Notes: generated by a model not told the origin, from the letters alone. A DNA stretch of 64,000 bases from Serratia symbiotica (GCA_900016775.1 LN890288.1:310001-374000), one strand, 5' to 3'. Shown: positions 12,075 through 22,689, numbered from the stretch's first letter. Numbers and translations are program-made.

Positions 12075-12791
12075 ATGATACATAATTTTCTTTCTTCAAA
12101 AATTAATTTTAACAATTATTCTAAAAAATATATTCGTAGTTTTGTACTGAGACATAGAAAATTAAATAATAAACAAAATGAAATATTAAATAAATATTGG
12201 ATAATAATGGGTTTAGAATATCAAGTTAATCCTATTGATATATTTACATTATTTCATAGAAACACAATAACTATATTAGAAATTGGTTTTGGTATTGGTA
12301 GTTCTTTAATAGAAATGGCAAAAAAAAATCCACAAAAAAATTTTTTAGGAATAGAAGTGTATTTACCTGGAATAATTTCTTGTTTGAAAAATGCTAATAT
12401 AGCTAAATTAAAAAATTTACGTTTAATATATTATGATGCAATTGAAGTATTACAAAATATGATTTTAGATAATTCTTTAGATACGATTCAAATTTTTTTT
12501 CCTGATCCATGGCCTAAATTACGTCATAATAAACGTCGTATTATTCAATATTCTTTTCTTAAATTAATTATACAAAAGTTAAAAATTAATGGAATTTTTC
12601 ATATGGCTACTGATTGTGAATCTTATGCAAAACATACATTAAAAATTATTAATAAAATTCCAAATTTTTATAATATGTCTAATCAAAACAATTATATTTT
12701 AAATATAAATATACGTCCTACAACAAAATTTGAATTACGTGGAAAAAATATTGGAAATAATATTTTCGATTTAATGTTTAAAAAAATATAA
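12075..12791 (+). CDS. trmB: tRNA (guanine-N7-)-methyltransferase TrmB
   Basis: Methylates G46 in the variable loop of tRNA using S-adenosylmethionine. The product is 238 residues (E. coli 239). The SAM-binding motif LEIGFGIGSSLIEMA is intact, and so is the catalytic/tRNA segment FFPDPWPKLRHNKRR. The divergent pairing with mutY is conserved with enterics. In E. coli yggL follows immediately; here only a possible remnant does. Confidence 0.95.
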   Translation: MIHNFLSSKINFNNYSKKYIRSFVLRHRKLNNKQNEILNKYWIIMGLEYQVNPIDIFTLFHRNTITILEIGFGIGSSLIEMAKKNPQKNFLGIEVYLPGIISCLKNANIAKLKNLRLIYYDAIEVLQNMILDNSLDTIQIFFPDPWPKLRHNKRRIIQYSFLKLIIQKLKINGIFHMATDCESYAKHTLKIINKIPNFYNMSNQNNYILNINIRPTTKFELRGKNIGNNIFDLMFKKI

Positions 12792-13110
12792 TTAAATAAT
12801 TTTATTTTTAATTATTTTTTTAAAAAATAAGATTTTAATATATTTAAATTAAATAAATTATTATTTTTATAATGATAAATATAATAAAATATATATTTAT
12901 GTTGATATAATTAAAATGAAATATTATTTATATTGTAAAAAATTTAAAATAATTTAATAAAAAAGTATTTTAAAATATATTAAGAAATAATTAATAAATA
13001 TGAATTATTTTATTAAAATTATAATTTTATTAAACAAAATTTTTCATATAATAAATTAAATATTTTAATTAAATATTTTTTATAAAATATAATTATTATA
13101 AAATATTTAA
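12792..13110 (+). pseudogene. yggL: Possible yggL remnant in trmB-rnr spacer
   Basis: The 419-base spacer between trmB and rnr has no open gene. Directly after the trmB stop, where yggL lies in E. coli, bases 12822-12855 read KK-stop-DFNIFK-LN against RKKMHIDEFQELG of YggL. They begin at almost exactly the expected distance from the trmB end. The matched stretch is short and low in complexity, so this is a tentative call resting mostly on position. Nothing else is seen up to 13190. Confidence 0.33.
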
Positions 13111-13210
13111 AATAATTAAAAATTATTATTATCAAATATATCATTCATTAAATAAAATATATATAAATTTAATTTAAAAATATTTTTATAAGAATAATGG
13201 AGATTACATA

Positions 13211-15454
13211 ATGTCACAAGATTTATTTATAGAAAGAGAAATAAAAAAATATAAATCTCCAATTCCTAGTAGAGAATATATAATATCTTATTTAGAAAAA
13301 CAAAAAAAACCAATAAGTTTTAAAATACTTACTATAGATTTAAAATTAACTAAAAAAGAACAAATAAAAGCATTAAAATATCGATTATGTGCTATGGAAC
13401 GTGATAATCAAATAATATTTATTCATCATAAATATTATATATTATCAACAGATATAAATTTATTACGTGGGACTGTTATTAGTCATCGAAATGGTTATGG
13501 ATTTTTACGTACTGAAGATAATCAAGGTGATTTATATCTTTCTAATGAACAAATGAAAGTAGTTATTCTTGGTGATATAGTATTAGCGCAAGAATTAAAT
13601 TTTAATCAAAAAAAACGTCGAGAAGCACGTATTATACGTATTTTAATACCAAAAAATACTCATATTATTGGTCGATTTTTTATAAATTCTAATCAAGGAT
13701 TTGTAGTTCCAAATGATAATCGTTTAAATTTTAATATTTTAATTCCCCCTACTGATTTTAATGGTGCTAAAATAGGATATATAGTAGTAGTTAAATTAAT
13801 TAAACGACCAAGTTTTTATAAAAAAGCAATTGGTAAAATTATTGAAATTATTGGTAATAAAATTAATATTAATATTATAACTAATATTGCATTACGTACT
13901 TATGAAATTCCTCATCATTGGCCCCCTCAAGTAGAAGAACAAATAAATAATTTAAAAAAAAATATTCCAGAAATAAATAAAAAAGGTCGAGTAGATTTAC
14001 GTAAATTACCATTAGTTACAATTGATAATGAAGATACATATGATTTTGATGATGCAGTTTATGGTGAAAAAAAATATGGGGGTGGTTGGAAATTATGGGT
14101 AGCTATTGCTGATGTTAGTTATTATGTACGTATACATACTGCATTAGATAATGAAGCACGTAATCGTGCTACATCAGTATATTTTCCATCACAAGTAATT
14201 CCAATGTTACCAGAATTATTATCTCATGAACTTTGTTCACTTAATCCTAAAGTAGATCGTTTTTGTATGGTTTGTGAAATGACTTTATCTTCACAAGGAA
14301 AGTTATTAAAAGCTAAATTTTATGAAGCAATTATGACTTCTCATGCACGTTTAACTTATAATAAAGTCTGGCGTATTTTACAAGGAGATAAATCATTACG
14401 AAAATATTATTATCCACTTGTTAATCATTTAGAAGAATTATATACTATGTATAAAGTATTAGATCATGAACGTACTAAACGTGGTGGTATTATATTTGAT
14501 ACTCATGAAACTAAATTTATTTTTGATTCTAAACATCATATTAAACGTATTGAACCAGTAATACGTAATGATGCTCATAAATTAATTGAAGAATGTATGA
14601 TTATGGCTAATATTTCTGCAGCAAAGTTTGTTGAAAAAAATAATGAACCAGCATTATTTCGTGTACATGATAGACCAAATGATAATAATATATTAACATT
14701 ACGAAATGTATTACATGAATTAGGATTAGTTTTAGGAGGTGGGAATAAACCACAACCAAAAGATTTTTCTATTATAATAGATAAAATATCTAAACGTCCT
14801 GATTGTGAAATGTTAAAAAATATGTTATTGCGATCAATGAAGCAAGCAATTTATGATCCAGAAAATCGAGGACATTTTGGTTTAGCATTATCTTCTTATA
14901 GTCATTTTACTTCTCCAATTCGTCGTTATTCAGATTTAGTTTTACATCGTGCTATTAAATATCAATTATTTAAAAAACAAATAAAATTTAAAGGATGTTT
15001 TTTACCAACTGGTGGTTATCATAGTAAATATGAAGAAATGTTAAAATTAGGTGTATATTGTTCAATAGCTGAACGTCGTGCAGATAAAGCTACACGTAAT
15101 GTTTCAGATTGGTTAAAATGTGATTTTATGAAAAATCATATTGGGTCAGTATTTAGTGGAATTATTGCAAATGTAACTAATTTTGGATTTTTTGTAAGAT
15201 TAAAAGATTTATTTATTGATGGATTAGTGCATATATCTTCACTAGATAATGATCATTATTATTATAATAATATTAATCAATGTTTAATTGGAAAATATTC
15301 TGGTATAATTCATCGTATAGGTGATATAGTAAAAATTCGTGTAGAAGCAGTACATATAAATCAACGTAAAATAAATTTATTACTTATTTCTAATAATAAA
15401 ATAAAATATAATATACAAAAAAATAAAAAGAATTATACTAAAAAATATAATTAA
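13211..15454 (+). CDS. rnr: Ribonuclease R
   Basis: A processive 3'-5' hydrolytic exoribonuclease that can digest structured RNA, acting in rRNA quality control and mRNA decay. It is 747 residues (E. coli 813). An N-terminal helix-turn-helix and cold-shock domains precede the RNB catalytic domain, whose acidic motif is DNEDTYDFDDAV near residue 270. A C-terminal S1 domain follows (GFFVRLKDLFIDGLVHISSL). The long lysine-rich tail of the E. coli enzyme is missing, which accounts for the length difference. The start has GGAG 9 bases upstream. rlmB follows as in enterics, but the usual upstream genes purA and nsrR are not here. Confidence 0.96.
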   Translation: MSQDLFIEREIKKYKSPIPSREYIISYLEKQKKPISFKILTIDLKLTKKEQIKALKYRLCAMERDNQIIFIHHKYYILSTDINLLRGTVISHRNGYGFLRTEDNQGDLYLSNEQMKVVILGDIVLAQELNFNQKKRREARIIRILIPKNTHIIGRFFINSNQGFVVPNDNRLNFNILIPPTDFNGAKIGYIVVVKLIKRPSFYKKAIGKIIEIIGNKININIITNIALRTYEIPHHWPPQVEEQINNLKKNIPEINKKGRVDLRKLPLVTIDNEDTYDFDDAVYGEKKYGGGWKLWVAIADVSYYVRIHTALDNEARNRATSVYFPSQVIPMLPELLSHELCSLNPKVDRFCMVCEMTLSSQGKLLKAKFYEAIMTSHARLTYNKVWRILQGDKSLRKYYYPLVNHLEELYTMYKVLDHERTKRGGIIFDTHETKFIFDSKHHIKRIEPVIRNDAHKLIEECMIMANISAAKFVEKNNEPALFRVHDRPNDNNILTLRNVLHELGLVLGGGNKPQPKDFSIIIDKISKRPDCEMLKNMLLRSMKQAIYDPENRGHFGLALSSYSHFTSPIRRYSDLVLHRAIKYQLFKKQIKFKGCFLPTGGYHSKYEEMLKLGVYCSIAERRADKATRNVSDWLKCDFMKNHIGSVFSGIIANVTNFGFFVRLKDLFIDGLVHISSLDNDHYYYNNINQCLIGKYSGIIHRIGDIVKIRVEAVHINQRKINLLLISNNKIKYNIQKNKKNYTKKYN

Positions 15455-15590
15455 TATATTCAAAGTAATATAAAATTATTTCATATAGAGATAATATATA
15501 ATTTAAAAATTGTTAAAATATTAATAAAATTTTAATTTATTTTATTTTTAAATAATAAATTATTTTTTATTATTAAATTAAAAAAATATT

Positions 15591-16334
15591 ATGAATGAAA
15601 TTATTTATGGTATACATACTATTTTAAATGCATTTAAAAAAAATCCTAAATCTTTTTTAAAAGTATTTGTTCTTGAAAAACGGAATAATATTCATATACA
15701 AAAATTACTTTTTGAATTAAAATTTATGAATATTTCTATTCAAATAAAAAATCGTTTTTGGTTAGATAAAATAGCAAAAGGTGCAGTTCATCAAGGAATT
15801 ATTGCTATAATTAAAAAAAGTCAAAAAATTACAGAAAATAATTTATTAATTTTATTAAAAAATATTAAAATGCCGTTTTTTTTAATTTTAGATCGTATTA
15901 CTGATCCACATAATCTTGGCGCATGTTTACGAAGTGCTAATGCTGCTGGTGTTCATGCAGTAATAATTCCAAATAATAATTCTGCTAAAATGAATTCTAC
16001 TGTAAAAAAAGTAGCATGTGGTGCAGCAGAAAATATACCTTTAATTTATGTTACTAATTTAGTTAGAACTATACGTTTTTTAAAAGAAAACAATATTTGG
16101 ATTATAGGTAGTGTTATTAACAATAAAAATATAATTTATAAAAGTAAACTAAATATTCCATTAGCTTTAGTTATGGGTTCAGAAAATAAAGGTATACGTT
16201 ATTTAACATTAAAAAATTGTGATGAATTAATTAGTATTCCAATAAATAAAGATATTTCTTCTTTAAATGTTTCAGTAGCTACTGGTATTTGTCTTTTTGA
16301 AATAATTCGTCAGCGTTATTATAAAAATAATTAA
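15591..16334 (+). CDS. rlmB: 23S rRNA (guanosine-2'-O-)-methyltransferase RlmB
   Basis: A SPOUT-family enzyme that methylates the ribose of G2251 in 23S rRNA. The product is 247 residues (E. coli 243). An N-terminal substrate-binding domain is followed by the knotted domain with LDRITDPHNLGACLRSANA, MGSENKGIR and SLNVSVATGICLFE. It lies 136 bases after rnr, the conserved pair. Confidence 0.95.
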   Translation: MNEIIYGIHTILNAFKKNPKSFLKVFVLEKRNNIHIQKLLFELKFMNISIQIKNRFWLDKIAKGAVHQGIIAIIKKSQKITENNLLILLKNIKMPFFLILDRITDPHNLGACLRSANAAGVHAVIIPNNNSAKMNSTVKKVACGAAENIPLIYVTNLVRTIRFLKENNIWIIGSVINNKNIIYKSKLNIPLALVMGSENKGIRYLTLKNCDELISIPINKDISSLNVSVATGICLFEIIRQRYYKNN

Positions 16335-16615
16335 TATATTAAAAATATTAAAAATTAATTTTTTTTAAAAAAAATTATACAATTATTAAATTTTTATTAA
16401 TATATAAATATTATAAAAATATTTTTATATAAAAATATTAATTATTTTTTATATTTTATATTTGATATATAAATAAAATTATGTAATATTATATAAAATT
16501 TATTATAAATATTATTTTATACAAATAAATTTATTAAATTTATATTATTTTAAATATTAAATATTATATAAATATATTTTAAATTTTTTATTTATTATAA
16601 TTTAATTAATTTTAT

Positions 16616-16689
16616 CGGCGAGTAGCGCAGCTTGGTAGCGCAACTGGTTTGGGACCAGTGGGTCGGAGGTTCAAATCCTCTCTCGCCGA
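16616..16689 (+). tRNA. proM: tRNA-Pro (anticodon UGG)
   Basis: A full cloverleaf is readable: acceptor CGGCGAG/CTCGCCG, D-arm GCGC/GCGC, anticodon arm ACTGG/CCAGT with TGG at the centre of its 7-base loop, and T-arm GGAGG/CCTCT, with discriminator A at 16689. The sequence is nearly identical to E. coli proM. The three bases after the discriminator are TCA, not CCA, so the 3' CCA must be added by the tRNA nucleotidyltransferase. In E. coli this gene is last in argX-hisR-leuT-proM; the upstream tRNAs are not seen in 16335-16615. UGG can read all four Pro codons. Confidence 0.97.
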
Positions 16690-16876
16690 TCAATTATAAT
16701 ACAAAATGTATTATTTTAATAATTAAATATTATTTTTATTAGTTTTTAATTAAATATTAATATTATATATTTTAATATTTAAAATTTTATAAAAATAATT
16801 TATTTATTATTATTTACAATAATTATTATATATCAAAAATTAAATAATATCATTTTATATAGATAGGAGAAATAAT

Positions 16877-17332
16877 ATGTTAGAAGGAAAAAATCGTAAA
16901 ATATCTTCTTTAAATATTCTTTCTATTGCTGGTGTAGAACCATATCAAGAAACATTAGATGAAAAATATATGAGTAATACTCAATTACCACATTTTAAAC
17001 GTATTCTTATAGCATGGCGTAATCAAATTAAAAAAAAAATAAAATATACTACATTATATATGCAAAACGGAACTTCTAATTTTCCTGATCCTATAGATCG
17101 AGCAGCTCAAGAAGAAGAATTTAGTTTTGAATTACGTAATCGTGATCGTAATCGGAAATTAATTAAAAAAATAGAAAATACATTAAAAAAAATAGAAAAT
17201 AAAAATTTTGGTTATTGTGAATTTTGCGGTACAGAAATTGGAATTCGTCGTCTTGAAGCGCAACCAACAGCTAATTTATGTATTGATTGTAAAATTTTAT
17301 CAGAAATACGTAAAAAACAAATTATTAGTTAA
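16877..17332 (+). CDS. dksA: RNA polymerase-binding transcription factor DksA
   Basis: Binds the secondary channel of RNA polymerase and, with ppGpp, adjusts rRNA and amino acid promoters. The product is 151 residues, as in E. coli. The coiled-coil tip [12 protein letters not shown] with its acidic residues is intact. A four-Cys zinc finger follows (CEFC, then CIDC 17 residues later). TAGGAGA precedes the ATG. It lies downstream of tRNA-Pro and convergent with rnb. Confidence 0.96.
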   Translation: MLEGKNRKISSLNILSIAGVEPYQETLDEKYMSNTQLPHFKRILIAWRNQIKKKIKYTTLYMQNGTSNFPDPIDRAAQEEEFSFELRNRDRNRKLIKKIENTLKKIENKNFGYCEFCGTEIGIRRLEAQPTANLCIDCKILSEIRKKQIIS

Positions 17333-17383
17333 AAAATTATTTATTAAAATTTTAATAAAATTATAATAAATATTTATATAATT

Positions 17384-19324
17384 TTATGGTAAAAATGATG
17401 GACATACAATAATACGATGACTGTTCATGTGTATTTTTATAATATTTACTTGTATATTATCACTTTGACGGTAAATTATTGTGTTATTAATTTTTACAGT
17501 TCCAGTTTTTTGATTACAAAATATTTCTTTTCGTACTGAATGAATAAATTTTATTGGAATAAAAGCTATTGCACCATTTTCTATAAGACGAACACGAATA
17601 CCATTATGTATTATATCAATAATTTCTGCAGAAAAATTTTTATTAGTATTAACTTGATTATATAAATAACGAGCATATAACCAATTAATTATATGACGTT
17701 CTGTTATACGATTTAAACGACGACGTTCTATTATTTTTAATAGAATTTTTTCTTTTGGTTTTTCTATAGATTGTTTAGTAATAATAGCTTTTAATAAACG
17801 ATGATTAATCATATCACTATATTTACGAATAGGTGAAGTCCAAGTAGCATATTCTTTTAATCCTAAACCAAAATGTGGACCTAAAGTAGTACTAATTTCA
17901 GAAAAAGTCTGAAAACGATGAATACGACTATTAAGAAATTTAATAGGATATAAATCTAGTTCACGTCTTAATTTACAATAACTTTTTAAATTTAATAATT
18001 GTTCAGAAGTTACTGAAAACCCATTACTATTTAACATAGTTACTGCTTGATTAATTAAATGAGGATCAAAACCAGTATGTACATTATATATTCCAAAACC
18101 TAAATGTTTATGTAATATTTTTGCAGAACAAATATTAGCAGTAATCATACATTCTTCTATAATATAATGAGCAATACGACGTTTTTCTTTAACAATTTTT
18201 AAGACATCACCATGTTCATTTAATATAAATTTATAATCTGGACGATTCTGTAAAACTAATGCATATTTATGACGCCAATTATTACGTATATCATATACAC
18301 GTTTTAATAAATTAATTTGATTAAAAATTGCTTTATTAGGTGGTGTCCAACCCTTAATTCCTTCTAAAAAATCAGAAACTTCATCATAAATTAATTTTGC
18401 TTTTGATTTAATATTTGCACTAAAAAAATTAATATTATTAATAGTACCATTAATATCTATGTTAACACGACATGCTAATACTTGACGATATTCATTTGGA
18501 CGTAATGAACATAAATTATCAGATAAAATACGTGGTAACATTGGAATATTAAAACCAGGTAGATAATTTGTAAAAGCACGTGTCATAGCAACTTTATCTA
18601 AAGTACTATCTTTAGGTATATAAGCAGTAGGATCTGCAATAGCTATAGTTAATTGTATTGAACCATCATGAGATTCCATTACAAATAATGCATCATCCAT
18701 ATCTTCAGTATTAGCACTATCTATAGTAATAAAATCTAACATTGTTAAATCTTGACAAGGAAATAAAATAGTTTTTTTTATATTAATATTAATCATTTCT
18801 GGTGCTTTTTTTTCATAATTGTATTTTGCTAAAGTAACTAACCAAGGTGCAAAACGATCTTCATTATGAGTAATAAAATGAATTAAATTAGCTCTAAAAC
18901 CACATTTATTTTTTAATGGATGAGAACACATTTTAGCGATAACCCAATCTCCTGATTTAAATTTATGTACTAAAGTATGTTTTGAGCAACATCTAATTGA
19001 ATATTTTAATAATGGATGATCAGGTAAAACTGAATAATATTGATTATGTTTTTGTATACGTCCAATAAAACGTGATAAAAATGGTTTTATTAAAATTTCT
19101 GGCTCAGCAATTTTACATTTTTTTTTAATATGTAACATAGCAATAATACGATCACCATGCATTACCTTTTTCATATCTGATGGTAAAATAAAATAACTTT
19201 TTTTACCATTAATTTCAAGAAATCCAAAATCTTTTTGAGTACTTTTTACTATACCTTCAACACGTGTAATTTTAGAATGAAAATATTTTTTAAATTTAGT
19301 TAAAATTAAATTATTTTGAAACAT
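17384..19324 (-). CDS. rnb: Exoribonuclease II
   Basis: A hydrolytic 3'-5' exoribonuclease for single-stranded mRNA. It is 646 residues from the chosen start (E. coli 644). Two cold-shock-like domains precede the RNB domain with DSANTEDMDDALF, and a C-terminal S1-like domain ends the protein. I chose the ATG at 19322-19324 (MFQNNLIL), which matches the family N-terminus; a TTG three codons upstream is also in frame. It is convergent with dksA, with a 10-bp palindrome near 17340-17359 in the short gap. With rnr and pnp, all three main processive exonucleases are kept. Confidence 0.95.
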   Translation of the reverse strand: MFQNNLILTKFKKYFHSKITRVEGIVKSTQKDFGFLEINGKKSYFILPSDMKKVMHGDRIIAMLHIKKKCKIAEPEILIKPFLSRFIGRIQKHNQYYSVLPDHPLLKYSIRCCSKHTLVHKFKSGDWVIAKMCSHPLKNKCGFRANLIHFITHNEDRFAPWLVTLAKYNYEKKAPEMININIKKTILFPCQDLTMLDFITIDSANTEDMDDALFVMESHDGSIQLTIAIADPTAYIPKDSTLDKVAMTRAFTNYLPGFNIPMLPRILSDNLCSLRPNEYRQVLACRVNIDINGTINNINFFSANIKSKAKLIYDEVSDFLEGIKGWTPPNKAIFNQINLLKRVYDIRNNWRHKYALVLQNRPDYKFILNEHGDVLKIVKEKRRIAHYIIEECMITANICSAKILHKHLGFGIYNVHTGFDPHLINQAVTMLNSNGFSVTSEQLLNLKSYCKLRRELDLYPIKFLNSRIHRFQTFSEISTTLGPHFGLGLKEYATWTSPIRKYSDMINHRLLKAIITKQSIEKPKEKILLKIIERRRLNRITERHIINWLYARYLYNQVNTNKNFSAEIIDIIHNGIRVRLIENGAIAFIPIKFIHSVRKEIFCNQKTGTVKINNTIIYRQSDNIQVNIIKIHMNSHRIIVCPSFLP

Positions 19325-19456
19325 ATTATCCAATAAATAAATTGTTAATAATAATATTTATTAAAATTATTTTTATAAAATAATAAAAATTATATACAAA
19401 AATTTAAAATTTTTAAAAATATAAATTTAATAAAAAATAATTGATATTATGTATTA

Positions 19457-20095
19457 TTAAATAATTAAACATTTTTTTTTAAATTCACATAAATCTTTAA
19501 TTATACAAATATTACATTTTATTTTTTTTGCTGTACAAATATAACGTCCCAATAAAACAAACCAATTATGAAAATTATATTTAAATTTAATAGGAACTAC
19601 TTTAAATAATTTTTGTTCTATACATTTTACATTTTTACCTGTTACAAAACGTGTACGATTACATACTCGATAAACATGAGTATCTACTGCAATAGTGGGC
19701 CATTTAAAACCAGTATTTAAAATAACATTAGCAGTTTTACTTCCTACACCTGAAAGTTTTGTTAATGCTATATAATTTTCAGGAACTTCTCCATTATATA
19801 ATTTTAAAAGTGTATGACAAGTTTTTATAATATTATTAGCTTTATTATTAAACAAACCAAGAGTTTTAATATATTTTTTAAGATTATCAATACCAAGTTC
19901 TAAAAAACTTGTAGGAGTATTAGCAACTAAATACAATTTTTTTGTAATATTATTAACAGAAATATCACTAGATTTTGCAGAAAGTATTACTGAAATTAAT
20001 AATTCAAAAATTGTTTTATATACTAATTCATTATGTGGATTAGGATTAATAGAATGTAATCTATTAAGAATTTTTAAACGTTTATATTGATTCAT
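19457..20095 (-). CDS. nth: Endonuclease III (DNA glycosylase/AP lyase)
   Basis: Removes oxidised pyrimidines and nicks abasic sites. The product is 212 residues (E. coli 211). The helix-hairpin-helix [13 protein letters not shown] with the catalytic Lys, the catalytic Asp in AVDTHVYRV and the C-x6-C-x2-C-x5-C 4Fe-4S loop are intact. One oddity is that the near-invariant LSAQ(A/T)TD reads LSAKSSD, replacing the Gln that inserts into the DNA helix. It overlaps rnfE by 4 bases at the end of the rnf operon, as in enterics. Confidence 0.95.
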   Translation of the reverse strand: MNQYKRLKILNRLHSINPNPHNELVYKTIFELLISVILSAKSSDISVNNITKKLYLVANTPTSFLELGIDNLKKYIKTLGLFNNKANNIIKTCHTLLKLYNGEVPENYIALTKLSGVGSKTANVILNTGFKWPTIAVDTHVYRVCNRTRFVTGKNVKCIEQKLFKVVPIKFKYNFHNWFVLLGRYICTAKKIKCNICIIKDLCEFKKKCLII

Positions 20096-20724
20096 TTTTT
20101 TTTATCAATTAAATCTTTTAAAGAAATTAATAAACCTAGAGTAATAAAAGCACCTGGAGGTAATATAGCTAATAAAAATGGATTATTAAAATGTATTAAA
20201 TGAATACATAATAATTTAGCCCAATTACCTAATAAAATATCTGCATTATTTAATATTGTACCAGTACTTAATAATTCACGTATTATACCTAATAATACCA
20301 TTATTATGGTAGCACCAAAACCAATAGCAATACCATCTAATATTGCTAATGTAATAGAATTTTTAGAAGCTACAGCTTCAGCACGACCTACTACAATGCA
20401 ATTAGTAACAATCAATGGAATAAAAATTCCTAAAGATTTATAAAGATTGAAAGTATAAGCATGAATTAGCATTTGAACAATACTAACTATAGCTGCAATA
20501 ATCATAACATAAATTGGAATGCGAATTTCATGTATAATCCATTTTCGTATAATAGAAATAAAAGTATTCGTTAATATTAATACTAAAGTAGTAGCTAAAC
20601 CTAATCCAATAGCATTAATTACAGTAGAGGTTACTGCTAATAATGGACACATTCCTAATATTTGATTTAATGCTGAATTATTTTTCCAAATTCCTTGAAT
20701 TAATATATTTTTTATTTTATTCAT
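20092..20724 (-). CDS. rnfE: Rnf/Rsx electron transport complex subunit E
   Basis: An integral membrane subunit of the Rnf ion-motive ferredoxin/NAD oxidoreductase, which in E. coli (as Rsx) reduces SoxR. The product is 210 residues against 231; the basic cytoplasmic tail is shortened. About six membrane helices are visible. The conserved segments [11 protein letters not shown] (here [11 protein letters not shown]) and [16 protein letters not shown] with the membrane cluster Cys are intact. It overlaps both rnfG and nth by 4 bases. Confidence 0.95.
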   Translation of the reverse strand: MNKIKNILIQGIWKNNSALNQILGMCPLLAVTSTVINAIGLGLATTLVLILTNTFISIIRKWIIHEIRIPIYVMIIAAIVSIVQMLIHAYTFNLYKSLGIFIPLIVTNCIVVGRAEAVASKNSITLAILDGIAIGFGATIIMVLLGIIRELLSTGTILNNADILLGNWAKLLCIHLIHFNNPFLLAILPPGAFITLGLLISLKDLIDKKK

Positions 20725-21347
20725 TGAATTACTCTACATACAGATAAATTTTCTAATTTTGAAGAAATTGTTTTTATATATAATGCTGTATATTTTATAG
20801 AATTAATTACAGCACGGGGAGTGATTGTTGCACCAGTAAATTGATCAAAAATACCTCCATCTTTTTTAACTGCCCATTGTTTATCTTCTAAATTATTAAC
20901 TTTCTTACCATTAAATAATGTAATCCAATTTGATATACGTAATTCAATTTTGTCTCCTAAACCTGGTGTTTCATGATGTTCAATAACTCTACTTCCAAGT
21001 ATTATACCATTCAAATCAGCACCTACTAATAATTTAATTGTACCAGAATAACCATCAGGTGCAGTTGTTTCTAGTATTACAGCACTTAATTTACCTTTTT
21101 TTCGTGCTAAATATAAATGATGAATATTATTATCTAATTTTGAATCATTTAATAAAAAACATTCATTTTGTATATTATTATCATAATTATCAGGTGATAT
21201 AATTTGATTCAATAATTCTTTTTGTTCTTGTTCTAATTGATTTTTAATAGTTTTTTGTGTTATGTTATTTACTAAAGTGGTTAAACCTGTAGTAATTGCA
21301 GCAAAAATTGCTAATGTAGTACTATGTTTTTTCATTAATTCTAACAT
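20721..21347 (-). CDS. rnfG: Rnf/Rsx complex subunit G (covalent FMN)
   Basis: A membrane-anchored periplasmic subunit carrying covalently bound FMN. The product is 208 residues (E. coli 206). One N-terminal membrane helix is followed by the FMN-binding domain, with [15 protein letters not shown] and the flavin-attachment motif [11 protein letters not shown], where the second Thr of the motif is the site. It lies between rnfD and rnfE, 14 bases after rnfD. Confidence 0.95.
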   Translation of the reverse strand: MLELMKKHSTTLAIFAAITTGLTTLVNNITQKTIKNQLEQEQKELLNQIISPDNYDNNIQNECFLLNDSKLDNNIHHLYLARKKGKLSAVILETTAPDGYSGTIKLLVGADLNGIILGSRVIEHHETPGLGDKIELRISNWITLFNGKKVNNLEDKQWAVKKDGGIFDQFTGATITPRAVINSIKYTALYIKTISSKLENLSVCRVIQ

Positions 21348-21361
21348 TTTATAATCTCTTA

Positions 21362-22444
21362 TTAATAACCATATACATTGGGTTGTGTATAATGATCTAT
21401 TAATGGTACTGCAATATTAGCTAATAGTACCGCAAAAGCTACACCATCTGAATAACCACCATAAACACGAATTAACCAAATTAACATACCAATTAATATA
21501 CCATAAATTATACGTCCATATGGTGTAGTTGCAGCACTAATTGGGTCAGTAGCAATAAAAAATGCTCCAAGCATAGTAGCACCAGAAAAAAGATGAATTA
21601 AAGGTGATGCCTGATGATTTGGATCTAAACCCCAAGCTATACTACTACAAAAAATAATTGTTATTAAAATACTAACTGGAATTTGCCAATAAATTAAACG
21701 ATATATAATCATCAGAAAACCTCCAATCAAAAAACTAACATTTATCCATTCCCACCCAACTCCTGCTAATGTACCAGTTAATATTGGTTCTTTTAAAATT
21801 TTATGAATATTATAACCACTATGTAAATCAGTTTTAAATGTATCAAGTGGTGTAGCTTGTGTAATAATATCAGATATTGAATTTATAATATCAGTTCCAA
21901 TATTTTTATTAAAATTTTCAATAAAAATACTTAATAAAGTATCTTGAAATGAAAATTTTATAGAAGATAATTCATTTGGTAATGACCAATGAGTCATTTG
22001 TACTGGAAAAGAAATTAATAATACTACATAACCTACCATTGCTGGATTAAATAAATTTTGTCCTAATCCTCCATATATTTGTTTAGCAATAATAATAGAA
22101 AAAATAGTCCCAATAATAATTACCCACCAAGGAGCTAGTGGTGGTATACTAATAGCTAATAAAATAGCAGTGAGTATTGCTGAATTATCTGACAAATGAA
22201 AAATTATAGGTAATTTACGTAATTTTAAAATAATAGATTCTGATAATACAGCGGATATTATTGCTAATATAATTTGAATAAGTGTACCATAACCAAAATA
22301 TTTTATTTGTACCATAATTCCAGGAATACAAAAAAAAATAACCAATAACATAATACGACTAGTATTTTTTGAAGCATTACTAAAAGGTAAACTAGCAATA
22401 TATAAATCTTTATCTACTATAGATAGTGTTGATTGATCATTCAT
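21362..22444 (-). CDS. rnfD: Rnf/Rsx complex subunit D
   Basis: A polytopic membrane subunit with a covalently bound FMN. The product is 360 residues (E. coli 352) with about nine to ten membrane helices. The flavin-attachment region ATPLDTFK is present near residue 200. The conserved segments GGLGQNLFNPAMVGYV and GATMLGAFFIATDP are also present. It is separated from rnfC by 245 bases of AT sequence, the only large gap inside this operon. Confidence 0.95.
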   Translation of the reverse strand: MNDQSTLSIVDKDLYIASLPFSNASKNTSRIMLLVIFFCIPGIMVQIKYFGYGTLIQIILAIISAVLSESIILKLRKLPIIFHLSDNSAILTAILLAISIPPLAPWWVIIIGTIFSIIIAKQIYGGLGQNLFNPAMVGYVVLLISFPVQMTHWSLPNELSSIKFSFQDTLLSIFIENFNKNIGTDIINSISDIITQATPLDTFKTDLHSGYNIHKILKEPILTGTLAGVGWEWINVSFLIGGFLMIIYRLIYWQIPVSILITIIFCSSIAWGLDPNHQASPLIHLFSGATMLGAFFIATDPISAATTPYGRIIYGILIGMLIWLIRVYGGYSDGVAFAVLLANIAVPLIDHYTQPNVYGY

Positions 22445-22689
22445 AAAATAAAAACCTTTTATTAAAAATTAAAAGTATAATTTTTTTAAAAAAATAATAA
22501 AATTATAAATATTAAAACATTATTATATAATAAAATTATAATTTATTAATTTAATTTAAAAATATTTAAAGTGTTTTATTTTATAATTAATAATAGTATT
22601 ATATTTTAATATATTTTATATTTATTTTTTATAAATTTATAATAAATATAATTTATATAATATTTTATTATAATAAAATATCTTAATAA

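Noticed and set aside
13000..13060. Resemblance of NYFIKIIILLNKI to the NsrR segment NHMVKIINQLSRA, with nsrR normally before rnr
   Set aside because: A second NsrR-like stretch is about 35 bases out of register, the residues are low-complexity I/L/N/K, and the same space fits yggL better by position.
17339..17359. 10-bp palindrome between convergent dksA and rnb as a terminator
   Set aside because: The palindrome is A/T only with no loop bases to spare; similar short palindromes occur by chance throughout the spacers.
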